This document shows, piece after piece, positions 46,207 through 56,065 of a DNA stretch of 64,000 bases. This stretch comes from Candidatus Gastranaerophilales bacterium (GTDB taxonomy: Bacteria; Cyanobacteriota; Vampirovibrionia; Gastranaerophilales; Gastranaerophilaceae). The DNA is taken from contig CALVGZ010000005.1 in the NCBI GenBank assembly GCA_944327225.1, positions 29,071 to 93,070 of the forward strand. The letters run 5' to 3'. Numbering within the stretch: position 1 is the first letter of the stretch; each line of letters starts with the position of its first letter. Below the pieces are notes generated by a model, which saw only the letters and a program-made list of their open reading frames with translations, did no database searches and was not told the origin of the DNA. The position numbers and the translations under genes are program-made.

Positions 46207-46932
46207 TTATCTTGTTGCAATGTTCATCGGACCGTTAATTGATGCACTGACAAATTGTCTTGCATAATCATTTCTGCCTTCCAATAATTCTTGGACATTG
46301 CCTTTGAATACTATATTTCCCTGATATAACATAATTACATAATCAACTGCTCTTTTTATTGTTGATAATTGATGCGTTACAACCACGCAAGAAGCATTTA
46401 GTTCGTTTTTTAATCTTACAATATAGTCTTCTATCATGGTGGATGTAACAGGGTCAAGTCCTGCCGTAGGTTCATCATATAAAATTATTTTCGGATTTGT
46501 GACAATTGCACGTGCAAAGCCAACTCTTTTTTGCATACCGCCTGATAATTCAGATGGGTATAAGTCTTCTATGCCTTGCAGACCAACCATTTTTAATTTT
46601 TCACTTACAATTTTTGAAATTTCTTCTTTTGTATATTTTGAACGAAACTCTTTTCTTTCAACTAAAGGAAAGGCAATGTTATCGTATACATCTAAAAAAT
46701 CAAATAAAGCACTGTATTGAAATGACATCGCAATTTCAGAATCTTTGGGATAGATAATTTCACCTGAGTCCTTTTCTAATATTCCTGAAATTATTTTTAA
46801 AAGAGTTGATTTGCCTGAACCTGAAAAACCTATCACGCCAAGTGTTTGACCATTTGCGATTTGAAATGATATATTATTTAAAACTTTTTTACCTTCGAAC
46901 GATTTAGATAAATTTTTTACTTCTAAAGACAT
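46207..46932 (-). CDS. mlaF: ABC transporter ATP-binding protein of the Mla system
   Basis: The 241-residue ATPase that powers the Mla permease. Walker A GFSGSGKST, signature LSGGMQKRVGFARA, Walker B IILYDEPTAGLDP and the switch His in VVTHQLSTI are all present. The protein follows mlaE by 6 bases and precedes mlaD by 11 bases, so the three form an operon. Motifs and length are standard. Confidence 0.94.
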   Translation of the reverse strand: MSLEVKNLSKSFEGKKVLNNISFQIANGQTLGVIGFSGSGKSTLLKIISGILEKDSGEIIYPKDSEIAMSFQYSALFDFLDVYDNIAFPLVERKEFRSKYTKEEISKIVSEKLKMVGLQGIEDLYPSELSGGMQKRVGFARAIVTNPKIILYDEPTAGLDPVTSTMIEDYIVRLKNELNASCVVVTHQLSTIKRAVDYVIMLYQGNIVFKGNVQELLEGRNDYARQFVSASINGPMNIATR

Positions 46933-46938
46933 AAAAAC

Positions 46939-47736
46939 CTACAAATAAAATACCGAAGCAAATATAAAATCCCACAATGCAATAGCTAAAAATGACCAAA
47001 CTACAGCTTTTGTGGTTGCAATACCGACCTCTTTTGCACCACCTCTTGTTGAATAACCGCATGAACAACTAATCAGAGCTATTGTTCCACCGAAAAAAGA
47101 CGCTTTTAAAATTGCAATAAAAATATCTCTGACATAAAGTCCATGCCATAAAGAAGTATAATAATTTAAAAGACTTAAATCAGCTGTAATATTGGAAACG
47201 TAGCCTGCACAAATTAAGCCGAATGTTGCGGAAATGATAAATATCATGGGCATAAATAAAACGCCTGCAACAAATCTTGGTACTACTAAAAATTCTATAG
47301 GGTCAACTTTTAAAACCTTCATAGCGTTTAATTGCTCAGTTACTGACATAGAAGCAATTTCTGAAGCAAAAGATGAACCTACCATTGAGATTATCGCAAA
47401 TCCGCTCATTACAACTGCCAGTTCTCTAACCATAACCAATGCCGAAAGCATACCTGTATAATCAGCTCCGCCTTGTTTTGCTAATTCCGGAGCAAGTTGC
47501 ATAGCAATAATGGCAGAGGTCATTCCCACAATGGTTAAGCTGATTGGTATGCTATCATAAGCAAATCTTTTTGATTGTTCAATAACTTCCTTAAAATTAA
47601 TTCGTAATTTGAGAATATATTTTAAAACACTGCAAAAATCACATCCCATTCTACCCAATGTGATAAGGAAATCTTTTATTTCTTCCCATAGCAAAGTAAA
47701 ACCTTGATAGGTAAGTGTTTTATTTAGTTCGAACAT
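46939..47736 (-). CDS. mlaE: MlaE family lipid ABC transporter permease
   Basis: The 265-residue permease subunit, with about five membrane helices. The family block MVRELAVVMSGFAIISMVGSSFASEIASMSVTEQLNAM is clear, followed by PIEFLVVPRFVAGVLFMP. Late positions carry GGTIALISCSCGYSTRGGAKEVG. It leads the mlaE-mlaF-mlaD-lpxK run. TAAAAT on the minus strand is six bases from the ATG, and no good ribosome site is seen, so the message may be leaderless. Confidence 0.93.
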   Translation of the reverse strand: MFELNKTLTYQGFTLLWEEIKDFLITLGRMGCDFCSVLKYILKLRINFKEVIEQSKRFAYDSIPISLTIVGMTSAIIAMQLAPELAKQGGADYTGMLSALVMVRELAVVMSGFAIISMVGSSFASEIASMSVTEQLNAMKVLKVDPIEFLVVPRFVAGVLFMPMIFIISATFGLICAGYVSNITADLSLLNYYTSLWHGLYVRDIFIAILKASFFGGTIALISCSCGYSTRGGAKEVGIATTKAVVWSFLAIALWDFIFASVFYL

Positions 47737-47742
47737 AACTCT

Positions 47743-47748
47743 ATTTTA
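47743..47748 (-). promoter_or_regulatory. -10 element placing the transcript start at the mlaE ATG
   Basis: On the minus strand TAAAAT is followed by six bases (AGAGTT) and the mlaE ATG. AGAG in the spacer is at best a weak ribosome site, and it would be too close to the ATG. Confidence 0.35.
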
Positions 47749-47898
47749 TATTAAAAAGATATAAAAAGCACTATTAGTGTAAATTTTAAATCATTTAAAT
47801 TAGTTTATTTACTCTATGTTTTGTATAAATTAAAATTATTAACAGAAATCTCTTTGTTGAGAGGTTTCTTAGTATTAATTTATGTCTGTTGACCGGAA

Positions 47899-49476
47899 TT
47901 AAAGTCCTATATATTTGGCTTTATCCACACCGTCTATTGTTATAATTTTTTCTACTGTTTCACTTTGAACTTCACTGTCCGTATTTATAATCATAATTGA
48001 TTTATCCGGATAGTCAAAGGATTGTGCAACTTGCATTCCTGAAATATTTATGTTATCAGCACCTAAAATCCCCGCTACTTTTGCAACCATATTTGGTTTA
48101 TTTATGTGTGGAACAAGCAACATGTGTTTTTTAGGCTCAATTGAGGTTAGATAACTGTTTATTTGTATGATTCTTTTTATATCTTTTGCAAGCAAAGCAC
48201 CTTTAACCATATATGATTTTTCGGATGTATTAATGATGACTTCTATTGAATTTTCATTGTCGTTTGTTTTTGAAGTTTTGACATCAATTCCTCTTTGTTT
48301 TGCTATAACGGGTGCATTTACGTAGTTTATTCCTACCATATTGGTAGACAATACGCCTTTTAATATTGCTATTTCAAGAGGCGAAATATCCAAGCTTGAT
48401 AATTTCCCTCCAACTATTATTGAAACTTCTTTAATTGCACCACCGGAAATTTGAGAGGCAATTTGTGCAATGTTTTGGGCTAAATCCATATATTCCTTAA
48501 CGGCTTCTAATTTTTGAGGTTTTAGTGCCGGTATATTAATTGCACTGGTTGCATTTCTACCGGATAAAACTTCTGCTACTTGATTTGCAACGTCAAGAGC
48601 AACATTAACTTGTGCTTCATCAGTACTTGCTCCAAGATGTGGAGTTAATACTGCTTTTTTCCCTAATTTTAATAACGGAGAATTTGAAATATTTTTCTCA
48701 TCTTCGTAAACATCAATCGCACATTGTGCAACCTGACCATTTTCAATTGCTTCAAAAAGAGCTTTTTCATCTATTATTCCGCCACGAGCACAATTTATTA
48801 TCCTCACACCTTTTTTCATTCGGTTTAAAGTATTAACATTAATTAAACCCGTAGTTTCTTTTGTTTTTGGCGTATGAATTGTAATATAATCACATAATCC
48901 CCAAAAATCGTCTAAATGTTTAATGTATTTAGCACCGAGTTTTTCAACTATTTCAGGATTAGAATAGGGATCAAATACAACTACTTTCATTCCCAATGCT
49001 AGAGCTACATTTGCAACATGTGAACCAATTTTTCCGAGTCCTATTATACCCAATGTTTTATTATAAACTTCAACTCCTGTAAATTTTGAACGTTCCCACA
49101 GACCATTTTTGACGGACAAATCAGCTGCAGGAATGTTTCTTGACATCGCCATCATCATGGCAATTGTGTGTTCTGCGGCTGCATGAGTGTTGCCATCTGG
49201 AGAATTAACAACAATAATACCCTTTTGAGTAGCAGCTTCAACATCAATATTGTCAACGCCAACTCCGGCACGTCCTATGATTTTTAAATTTTTACCTGCT
49301 TCAATAATTTTTGATGTAATTTTCGTTTGTGAGCGAACCAGAATTGCATCATATTGATCAATAATTTTACATAATTCTTCTTCTTCCATTGTAGGAAGAT
49401 TGTCGACTTCTGCGACACGAGCAACAACCTTTACGGCTAAATCATTGATTTTGTCCGTTATTAGAACTTTTGACAT
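47899..49476 (-). CDS. serA: D-3-phosphoglycerate dehydrogenase SerA
   Basis: SerA oxidises 3-phosphoglycerate with NAD as the first serine step. The 525-residue form has the catalytic Rossmann part (1-310) with [34 protein letters not shown] and LTPHLGAST; an intervening domain (about 320-450); and a C-terminal ACT domain (about 455-525, [16 protein letters not shown] and NISGMQVAQ). This long type can be regulated by serine through the ACT domain. AGAGGAAAA precedes the ATG. Confidence 0.95.
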   Translation of the reverse strand: MSKVLITDKINDLAVKVVARVAEVDNLPTMEEEELCKIIDQYDAILVRSQTKITSKIIEAGKNLKIIGRAGVGVDNIDVEAATQKGIIVVNSPDGNTHAAAEHTIAMMMAMSRNIPAADLSVKNGLWERSKFTGVEVYNKTLGIIGLGKIGSHVANVALALGMKVVVFDPYSNPEIVEKLGAKYIKHLDDFWGLCDYITIHTPKTKETTGLINVNTLNRMKKGVRIINCARGGIIDEKALFEAIENGQVAQCAIDVYEDEKNISNSPLLKLGKKAVLTPHLGASTDEAQVNVALDVANQVAEVLSGRNATSAINIPALKPQKLEAVKEYMDLAQNIAQIASQISGGAIKEVSIIVGGKLSSLDISPLEIAILKGVLSTNMVGINYVNAPVIAKQRGIDVKTSKTNDNENSIEVIINTSEKSYMVKGALLAKDIKRIIQINSYLTSIEPKKHMLLVPHINKPNMVAKVAGILGADNINISGMQVAQSFDYPDKSIMIINTDSEVQSETVEKIITIDGVDKAKYIGL

Positions 49477-49487
49477 TTTTCCTCTTT

Positions 49488-50462
49488 CTATCCTCTCGGT
49501 AAATATGCCTGTGAATATCTGTATGATTGAACAAAACCAATTGATTCATACATTTTTACGGCACTTAATAAACTTAAATCTAAACTTGCGTTAAGCTCGT
49601 TTAAATCTACTATTCTGCCTTGATGGAGTTTTACCACATCTAATACGGCGGCTTTAACTAAGGGTTTTGACAGCTTGAACCCTCTATGTTCAGGCAGAAT
49701 TCCAATTAATGGTAAATTTGCAATGCCATCACCGGTAACATTTGCTAAACAAAAACCTACGAGCTTGTTTTCATATAATAAAATTTTGCTTGCTTGTGGT
49801 AAAAATCTGCCGTAAATTGACGTTGTGATTTTGTGTGTGATGTCTCTGCAACCGTCAAGAGAGGCAAATCTCAGATCAAAATTAACATCGGAAGAATCTT
49901 TAAAAGAATTATATATAGCTTCGGATAATTCTTCGAAATAAATATCCCTGTATGGAGTAAACTTATAACCTATTGGTAAATCAGTAAAGTTAAATTGGGA
50001 TAATTCTTTAATTAGTTGTTTATTTTTTACATCAAAAACAACGACTCCGGTGTCAATAAAGCTAAACCCGAACTCGGCAACATCTTTTTTAAATGATTCC
50101 TGAACGCCAAGCATTGCATAACTTACAACTGAATGTTTTCTTTGATTTTTTGTTTGTTCCATGAATTTTTCAAAGAGCATTTTTCTTTTTTCGGTTATAT
50201 CTTCACTGCCAAGACAATGAATTACAAATAATTCTATAATGTCATGCGGAACGGTGGTATATGCTAAAAATCCTGTTGGAATTGAATCTTCAAGAAGAAT
50301 AATACAGTTTATAAGACCTTTCGAAAAAGAATCCAAAAAGTCATCATATAAAAGCGGATCTATTTCGAACTTATAATCTGTCCTGGCTTTGAGGCGAAAA
50401 TCATTATATGCCCCCTGAAATACTCTAAAATATTTTTCTTCTAATACAGCAATGTCATACAT
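49488..50462 (-). CDS. GNAT-like acetyltransferase, tandem domains
   Basis: A 324-residue protein with two GNAT-like halves. The C-terminal half shows KLVGFCLANVTGDGIANLPLIGILPEHRGFKLSKPLVKAAV, with the acetyl-CoA loop in PEHRGFKLSK, then YESIGFVQSYRYSQAYLPRG; the N-terminal half is more divergent (GFLAYTTVPHDIIELFVI). Start at 50462 is chosen because GAGGGAAG lies ten bases upstream; the upstream in-frame ATG at 50501 has no such site. The substrate is unknown. It lies between ribBA and serA. Confidence 0.65.
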   Translation of the reverse strand: MYDIAVLEEKYFRVFQGAYNDFRLKARTDYKFEIDPLLYDDFLDSFSKGLINCIILLEDSIPTGFLAYTTVPHDIIELFVIHCLGSEDITEKRKMLFEKFMEQTKNQRKHSVVSYAMLGVQESFKKDVAEFGFSFIDTGVVVFDVKNKQLIKELSQFNFTDLPIGYKFTPYRDIYFEELSEAIYNSFKDSSDVNFDLRFASLDGCRDITHKITTSIYGRFLPQASKILLYENKLVGFCLANVTGDGIANLPLIGILPEHRGFKLSKPLVKAAVLDVVKLHQGRIVDLNELNASLDLSLLSAVKMYESIGFVQSYRYSQAYLPRG

Positions 50463-50542
50463 AAAAGCAATACTTCCCTCGGTTTTTACAAATTGTACCA
50501 TGGAAATAAATTTATTATCAAATAAATATGTAGAAATGTAAC

Positions 50543-51742
50543 TTATCCGATTAAATGATGCATTTTTTCAATTTTTGTTTTTATGTATTTTTCATTATAT
50601 TTTGTAATTATTGGCTCAATTGGTATTCTTTTTATAATTTCTAAGCCATAACCTTCCAGTCCGATTATTTTAGTTGGATTATTTGTTAAAAGATTAAATT
50701 TGGAATATCCGATTTGTCTCAAGATTTGTGCTCCAATTCCGTAATCTCTTAAATCCGGTGCAAATCCCAATGACACATTCGCTTCTACGGTATCTTCCCC
50801 CTGATCTTGAAGTGCATAGGCTTTTATTTTGTTAATAAGACCTATGCCTCTGCCTTCTTGACCTCTTAAATATACTAAAGCCCCCTTTCCATAATTATTT
50901 ATCATGGATAAGGCAGTATGAAGTTGATAATTGCAATCGCATCTTAAACTATGAAAAATGTCTCCCGTTAAGCATTCCGAATGGACTCTGACCATAGGAA
51001 TTTTATTTGATCCATCATCTTTAATAAGGGCTACATATTCATCATTATTTAAAAGATTTCTGTATCCTAAAATAGTAAATTCACCAAATTGTGTTGGCAG
51101 TTTTGCACTTGCTTCCAATTTAACCGTCATTTCTTTAGAAATACGATATTTAACTAAATCTGCTACAGTTATAACTTTTATATTATTTTCTTCTGCAAAT
51201 TTAAGAATATAGTCTCTTCTTGCCATGTGTCCGTCAGGGGTCATGATTTCACACATAGCTCCTGCCGGCGGTAAGTTAGTTAATTTGGCTAAGTCAACAA
51301 CGGCTTCAGTATGTCCTATACGTTCTAAAACACCGCCTTCTCTTGAAACGCAAGGAAAAAGATGTCCCGGACGTCTTAAATCTTCAGGATTTGAATTTGA
51401 ATTTATTAAAATTTCAATTGTTTTTGCTCTGTCAAAAGCAGAAATTCCAGTTGTTACTCCATATTTTTCATCCGCATCAATTGATACGGTAAAGGCTGTT
51501 TTCATACTTTCTGTATTTTGAGCAACCATTTGATTAAGTTGCATTTTGTGGGCAATATTTTTATCTATTGCAACACAAATTAATCCTCTGGCATTTTGAG
51601 CCATATAATTTATGATTTCCGGAGTGGCAAATTTGGCATTACATATCATATCGCCTTCATTTTCTCTGTCTTCATCATCGACAACTATAATTATTTTACC
51701 TTTAGCATAATCAATTAAAGCATCTTCAATTTTACTGAACAT
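50543..51742 (-). CDS. ribBA: Bifunctional DHBP synthase / GTP cyclohydrolase II
   Basis: RibBA makes both precursors of lumazine: 3,4-dihydroxy-2-butanone 4-phosphate (N-terminal ~200 residues, Rib[37 protein letters not shown]) and the pyrimidine from GTP (C-terminal ~195 residues, RibA). The RibA zinc cysteines are in [16 protein letters not shown], with [10 protein letters not shown] as the catalytic region. The protein is 399 residues, normal for the fusion. GGGGG precedes the ATG and ribE is 15 bases upstream in transcription order. Confidence 0.95.
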   Translation of the reverse strand: MFSKIEDALIDYAKGKIIIVVDDEDRENEGDMICNAKFATPEIINYMAQNARGLICVAIDKNIAHKMQLNQMVAQNTESMKTAFTVSIDADEKYGVTTGISAFDRAKTIEILINSNSNPEDLRRPGHLFPCVSREGGVLERIGHTEAVVDLAKLTNLPPAGAMCEIMTPDGHMARRDYILKFAEENNIKVITVADLVKYRISKEMTVKLEASAKLPTQFGEFTILGYRNLLNNDEYVALIKDDGSNKIPMVRVHSECLTGDIFHSLRCDCNYQLHTALSMINNYGKGALVYLRGQEGRGIGLINKIKAYALQDQGEDTVEANVSLGFAPDLRDYGIGAQILRQIGYSKFNLLTNNPTKIIGLEGYGLEIIKRIPIEPIITKYNEKYIKTKIEKMHHLIG

Positions 51743-51757
51743 ATTACCCCCAAGGTG

Positions 51758-52390
51758 CTAAAAACCGTTTTCTTTCAAAAATTCAAGTGTTATATCTTGT
51801 TTTTTTGAATTATCTATAAATTTTTTTATATATTTTGCGAATAAATCATACTCAATATTAACTATATCATCAATCTTTAAATTTTTTAAATTTGTATTTT
51901 TTATTGTTTCGGGTATTAATGAAACTTCAAAAAAATCTTTTTCAACTTTGCTTACGGTTAAACTTACACCATTTACTGCTATTGAACCTTTTTGAATAAT
52001 TAAGTCCGTTTTGCATACAAATGAAATTTTTTTTGAAAAACCATCATTTTTAATTGCTTTTACTTTAGCAGTGCAATCAATATGACCTGAAACTATGTGT
52101 CCGTCAAATCTTGAAGATATTTTCATTGCTCGTTCAAGATTTATTTCATCTCCTTTTTTTAAATTTTTTAGGTTAGAAATTTCTAGGGTTTCATTCATTA
52201 CATCAACTTTAAAAAAATCAGAATCAATTTTTGAAACAGTAAGACAAACGCCGTTAATGGAAATCGAATCACCAATTTTAATATCCGAAAAACACTTTTT
52301 TATAGTGGATTTAAACATTAATTTGGCACCTGAATCGTTTAAAGAAAAATTTTCTACTATTCCGATTGTCTCAATTAAACCTGTAAACAT
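51758..52390 (-). CDS. ribE: Riboflavin synthase alpha subunit RibE
   Basis: RibE dismutates two lumazine molecules into riboflavin. The 210-residue protein begins MFTGLIETIGIVENF and has two lumazine-binding repeats; SINGVCLTVSKI and VNGVSLTVSKV mark the same block in each half, and the second has GHIDCTAKV. It is in front of ribBA. ribD and ribH are not in this window. No ribosome binding site is obvious near the ATG. Confidence 0.94.
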   Translation of the reverse strand: MFTGLIETIGIVENFSLNDSGAKLMFKSTIKKCFSDIKIGDSISINGVCLTVSKIDSDFFKVDVMNETLEISNLKNLKKGDEINLERAMKISSRFDGHIVSGHIDCTAKVKAIKNDGFSKKISFVCKTDLIIQKGSIAVNGVSLTVSKVEKDFFEVSLIPETIKNTNLKNLKIDDIVNIEYDLFAKYIKKFIDNSKKQDITLEFLKENGF

Positions 52391-52420
52391 ATTAACAAAA
52401 TATCATAAAAAACATAAAAT

Positions 52421-52443
52421 TAAAGCCGGCAAAGCCGGCTTTA
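52421..52443 (-). terminator. Intrinsic terminator of the RipA-like gene
   Basis: A 10-bp GC-rich stem (TAAAGCCGGC, 52421-52430 with 52434-52443; three-base loop) follows the stop of the minus-strand gene at 52463 and is trailed by ATTTTATGTTTTTT on the minus strand. Confidence 0.75.
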
Positions 52444-52462
52444 AAAAAATTAATCTTTTTCA

Positions 52463-52930
52463 TTACATCATTTGGTATTTTATCATATTAGTAATACTAT
52501 AAGTGCAAACAACAAAGTATACGCAAGCAATTACAAGGGTAAGTGTTTTTTGAAAATCTCCAAACACGATTAAATTATTTTTCTTTTTCATTTGGCTGTA
52601 GTCTAAAAATTCTTTATGATAGGGTTGTTCGGGAAGTTTTGTTTCAAGGTATTCTAAAACTTTCGCATATTTTACTTTAATTAATAACTGATATGAATCA
52701 ATATTCATCCACCACATTAAGGTTGCCGCAATTCCTATTACACAAAGCACAATAACCGGCGGATATTGTGGTGTAAGTGTACTTAGAATATATGTTGCAA
52801 TTAAAATTATGATGTTTAAAACAAGATAAAATCTGTTTGTCGAAAATTGTCTGTCAATAAATTTTTCTTTAGCCTCGGAATAAATTCTATATTGCTCTAA
52901 TATCAAATATTTTTCGTCTTTCGGATCCAT
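52463..52930 (-). CDS. RipA-like small membrane protein
   Basis: A 155-residue protein with two or three membrane segments (about 34-52, 58-76 and 128-150). The pattern LEQYRIYSEAKEKFIDRQFSTNRFYLVLN, a WMNIDSY turn and LETKLPEQPYHKEF resembles the RipA-type octameric membrane family described in Francisella, with LEQYKIY and LPxxPYxxE. The function of these proteins is poorly known. AAAGGAG precedes the ATG by ten bases, and the gene has its own terminator. The assignment rests on remembered patterns, not an alignment. Confidence 0.55.
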   Translation of the reverse strand: MDPKDEKYLILEQYRIYSEAKEKFIDRQFSTNRFYLVLNIIILIATYILSTLTPQYPPVIVLCVIGIAATLMWWMNIDSYQLLIKVKYAKVLEYLETKLPEQPYHKEFLDYSQMKKKNNLIVFGDFQKTLTLVIACVYFVVCTYSITNMIKYQMM

Positions 52931-53008
52931 TAAGATATGCTCCTTTCATTAGTTTAGTTTAGCATATTTTCAAAATATGTATTTAGTTTAAAAGTATGAT
53001 TTTAGGGA

Positions 53009-53031
53009 AAAAAAATGGGGTACTTACCCCA
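53009..53031 (-). terminator. Intrinsic terminator downstream of the M16 pair
   Basis: On the minus strand a 6-bp stem (TGGGGT/ACCCCA, four-base loop, 53016-53031) is followed by seven T. It lies about 100 bases after the stop of the inactive M16 gene. Confidence 0.6.
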
Positions 53032-53134
53032 ATTCGCATACTAGCCGAAGCATTAACAACATACTCATAATACAATTTATTTGCATAAAAAGAAATAGAT
53101 TGTTAAGAAATGTAATATAAATGTAGTAGATAAA

Positions 53135-54364
53135 TTAAAATTTTTCAGGTTTAAATTTATCAGGCCCTATAATAACGGTTAATTTAGATGAATTAAGGAG
53201 TTCTTTTGCTGCATTGGCAACATCATTTGAATTTATTTTATTTATTTCTTGAATAAATTTATCATTATAGTCCAGTCCTAGTCCCATAATATGATTATAT
53301 CCAAAAACTGAGGCTATTTGAGCATTATTTTGCATAAAATATTTTATTCTTCCTGATATATTTTCTTTTGCACCTTTTAATTCATCATCATTTAGAGGTT
53401 CATTCGCCAGCTTTTCCAATTCAAGTTTAAAACCTTCCAAAGATTTTTGAATGTTTACAGGGGCTGTTCCTATGTATAAGCTGAATATACCACTGTGCAA
53501 TAAGGTTTCGTATTGACTTCTGACTGTATATGCAAGACCTTGTTTATCTCTTAAATTAACGAATAATCTGGAAGAAAGCCCCGAGGCTCCCAAAATATTA
53601 TTTAAAACTGCCAATTTAGCACAGTTGCTGCTTTTAAGCGAATCAACCAACCAGCCTTGTATAATTTGTGCTTGTGAAGCATCATTTTTAGTGAGCCAAA
53701 CATTTTCATTTTCCTTAAAAGAAAAAATATTTTTTATTTCGTCTTTACATATATTTGTTTTCATAAAATAAAAATTATTTTTTAAATATTCAATTAAATC
53801 ATCTTTATTTTGAATATCACCAACTATTACAATAGTCTTTTCACTGTTCAAGAGTTCTTTATGAGCTTCGACAATGTCTTCTTTTGAAATTTTATCGATG
53901 TCATCTAAAATTTTTGTATGTGTTGAACTGTATGGGTGATTTTTGAATATATTTTTTATAAAAGCGTCAGTTAGTTTCATTTTTGGGATATCTAAGTCTG
54001 CTATTATTTCACCTTTAATTTTGGCAACTTCTTTTTCAAAATCGTTAAATGTAGAATTTAGAATTATTTCCTTAAAAAGCCCCATAGCTTTATTGAAATC
54101 TTCATTCAAAAAGATTAAACTTGCTTTGATATAATCTTGTTTGGCTTTAAAGGATACGTCAATACATTCTTGCTCAAATTCTTTTGATAATTTAAGTGCA
54201 TTGTATTTTTTTGTTCCCTGTAATAAAAGTCTTGATAAAAGAGCATTTATACCATGGAATTTTTCTTTTTTATTTATTTTAAAAAAGAAATTAACTGCAA
54301 TTCTGGGAGTTTTTGGAGTTCTTTTAAAAAGTATATCCATTCCTTCAACATTAACATGTTCCAT
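53135..54364 (-). CDS. M16 peptidase-like protein, non-catalytic partner
   Basis: A 409-residue M16B-fold protein that has lost the HXXEH zinc site: the equivalent segment reads GINALLSRL. It keeps the second-half block ILGASGLSSRLFVNLRDKQGLAYTV, which binds substrate in M16 pairs, and GYNHIMGLGLDY. It overlaps the catalytic M16 gene by one base (TAATG). Together they look like a two-subunit processing peptidase, one subunit supplying zinc and the other the R/Y substrate contact. Role in the cell unknown. Confidence 0.85.
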   Translation of the reverse strand: MEHVNVEGMDILFKRTPKTPRIAVNFFFKINKKEKFHGINALLSRLLLQGTKKYNALKLSKEFEQECIDVSFKAKQDYIKASLIFLNEDFNKAMGLFKEIILNSTFNDFEKEVAKIKGEIIADLDIPKMKLTDAFIKNIFKNHPYSSTHTKILDDIDKISKEDIVEAHKELLNSEKTIVIVGDIQNKDDLIEYLKNNFYFMKTNICKDEIKNIFSFKENENVWLTKNDASQAQIIQGWLVDSLKSSNCAKLAVLNNILGASGLSSRLFVNLRDKQGLAYTVRSQYETLLHSGIFSLYIGTAPVNIQKSLEGFKLELEKLANEPLNDDELKGAKENISGRIKYFMQNNAQIASVFGYNHIMGLGLDYNDKFIQEINKINSNDVANAAKELLNSSKLTVIIGPDKFKPEKF

Positions 54365-55701
54365 TATTTATCTCCTTCGGGTAAAAGCAAACTGATTGAA
54401 ATTTTTTCGGGGCTTAAATATTTTTTGGCTATTTTCTGTAAGTATTCACAATCAATTTCTTCCAACATCGGCAAATAGTTTTTAGCCAACGAAACATCTT
54501 CGCACACAGTTGTCCAATAACCGATAGCATCTGCGATGTCGGCTACCATTTCAGAATCTTGCGCAAAATTAACTTTCGCACGTTTTTTAGCTTTTATAAG
54601 TTCGTCTTGTTCGATTTTTTCAAGATTTTTGAGGTGTTCTTTAAGTTCTTTTATTACCATATCTTTCTTTTTTGAATCGAAGTTTGCTTCAATAAAGAAA
54701 TTATCCCCGTCTTTAAATTGATAATGACAGCTTTCCAGTTGATAATAGTACGGTTCGGTCTTGCTTTCGATTAAATCCGAATATAATCTTGAGCTTTTAC
54801 CGTCTCCTAAAATTGTTGAAAGTAAATCCAGAGCTATTGTTTCTTTCAAATTTTTGGCACTATCCGCTAATGCTCCAAGCATTATATAACCGGTATTAAT
54901 TTGGGCGTAGTCAATAATTGTTTTTGGGTTTTTAATTATGGTTTCTTTTTTTCTTTCGTCTGGTATACATTTTTTTATGTTGGAATTGTCTTTAAAAATA
55001 AAGTTTTCTTCTATAAGTTTGATTATATTTTCTTCGTCAAATTCTCCCACAACGATTGTAGTAATATTTGAGGGAGTATAGAAAGTTTTATAATATTTCA
55101 TAATTTCTTCTTGAGAAATATTTGCAATTATTTCTTTTGTTCCTATGACTTCACGTTTATAGGGATGATTTTCGTACATAGAAGAATTGAGATTTTTATA
55201 TACTTTTCTCCAGTTGTTGTCTTCTCCCATTCTTATTTCTTCAATTACGACATATCTTTCTCTTTTTTCTTTTGGAGCTTTTCCGCTAGGATTAAATTCG
55301 GGACCTATTTCTTCTATTGGAAAAAGTGCGTCAACCATCATATCAGCGTGCATTTCAAGAGCAATTTTAAAATGTTCTTTAGGGATATTTATATAATAAA
55401 AAGTGTAGTCTTTCCAAGTTGCGGCATTAATTATTCCGCCTTTTTGCTCCATTGTTCTGTCAAAACAGCCTGCGGGGTATTTTGTTGTGCCTTTGAATAA
55501 CAAATGTTCAACAAAATGTGATACCCCGTTATTTTTATCGTTTTCATTAATGGAACCCGTCTTTACCCATGAACTTATATTAATCATAGGACTGTCTTTG
55601 TATGCTAAAACCGCTTTATGACCATTTTTAAAAGTGTATACACTTAATGGTTTTTCTAAATAAGGATAGTCTATTTGTTCTTTTTTAATTACATTTGTCA
55701 T
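54364..55701 (-). CDS. M16 zinc metallopeptidase
   Basis: A 445-residue M16B peptidase with the inverted zinc motif HFVEHLLFKGT near residue 64 and a downstream glutamate in IIEEIRMGED-like text (VVIEEIRMGED). Family partners include YmxG/PqqL-type processing peptidases. There is no signal peptide, so a cytoplasmic role is likely. The gene lies just before its inactive partner and two bases after aroH in transcription order. Substrate unknown. Confidence 0.9.
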   Translation of the reverse strand: MTNVIKKEQIDYPYLEKPLSVYTFKNGHKAVLAYKDSPMINISSWVKTGSINENDKNNGVSHFVEHLLFKGTTKYPAGCFDRTMEQKGGIINAATWKDYTFYYINIPKEHFKIALEMHADMMVDALFPIEEIGPEFNPSGKAPKEKRERYVVIEEIRMGEDNNWRKVYKNLNSSMYENHPYKREVIGTKEIIANISQEEIMKYYKTFYTPSNITTIVVGEFDEENIIKLIEENFIFKDNSNIKKCIPDERKKETIIKNPKTIIDYAQINTGYIMLGALADSAKNLKETIALDLLSTILGDGKSSRLYSDLIESKTEPYYYQLESCHYQFKDGDNFFIEANFDSKKKDMVIKELKEHLKNLEKIEQDELIKAKKRAKVNFAQDSEMVADIADAIGYWTTVCEDVSLAKNYLPMLEEIDCEYLQKIAKKYLSPEKISISLLLPEGDK

Positions 55702-55702
55702 T

Positions 55703-56065
55703 TTATTTTAAATCCTGTCTCAAATTTTTTGCACCTTTTAAATAAATATGTTTTATTTCATTTTGTTTTTTTTCAGTATTAATAACAATCAAGATTCTTA
55801 AACAGCTTGTAATTGAACCTTCTATATCCGCTTCATTGTAGCACATCATTGGTACATATTTAAAATCAAAACATTCTCTTGCATATTTTGCAGGAAAAGC
55901 GGCCGTTAAATCTTTGGTTAGAGTAAATATCGCAAAAGAAATGTTTTCTGTTTTTACATTATTTTTCTTTATAATTTCCGACAATAACTCTATTGTGGCG
56001 TTTTTAATGCCTTCGATTGTATTATTTTCAACGGTTATAGCCCCTCTTATTCCTCTTTGAAACAT
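55703..56065 (-). CDS. aroH: Chorismate mutase, AroH type
   Basis: AroH converts chorismate to prephenate for phenylalanine and tyrosine. The 120-residue protein shows RGIRGAITVENNT with the N-terminal arginine, FAIFTLTKDLTAAFPAKYAR, and MMCYNEADIEGSITSCLRIL with the catalytic Glu and Arg, as in Bacillus AroH. It overlaps the stop of fmt by one base and is followed by the M16 pair. Confidence 0.93.
   Translation of the reverse strand: MFQRGIRGAITVENNTIEGIKNATIELLSEIIKKNNVKTENISFAIFTLTKDLTAAFPAKYARECFDFKYVPMMCYNEADIEGSITSCLRILIVINTEKKQNEIKHIYLKGAKNLRQDLK

Noticed and set aside
47844..47867. Possible terminator of serA
   Set aside because: The inverted repeat has one mismatch on the minus strand and no convincing T-run follows; too weak to list.
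55111..55500. 129-residue plus-strand ORF inside the M16 peptidase gene
   Set aside because: Antisense to the intact M16 coding sequence; Phe/Ser/Cys-rich with no ribosome site.
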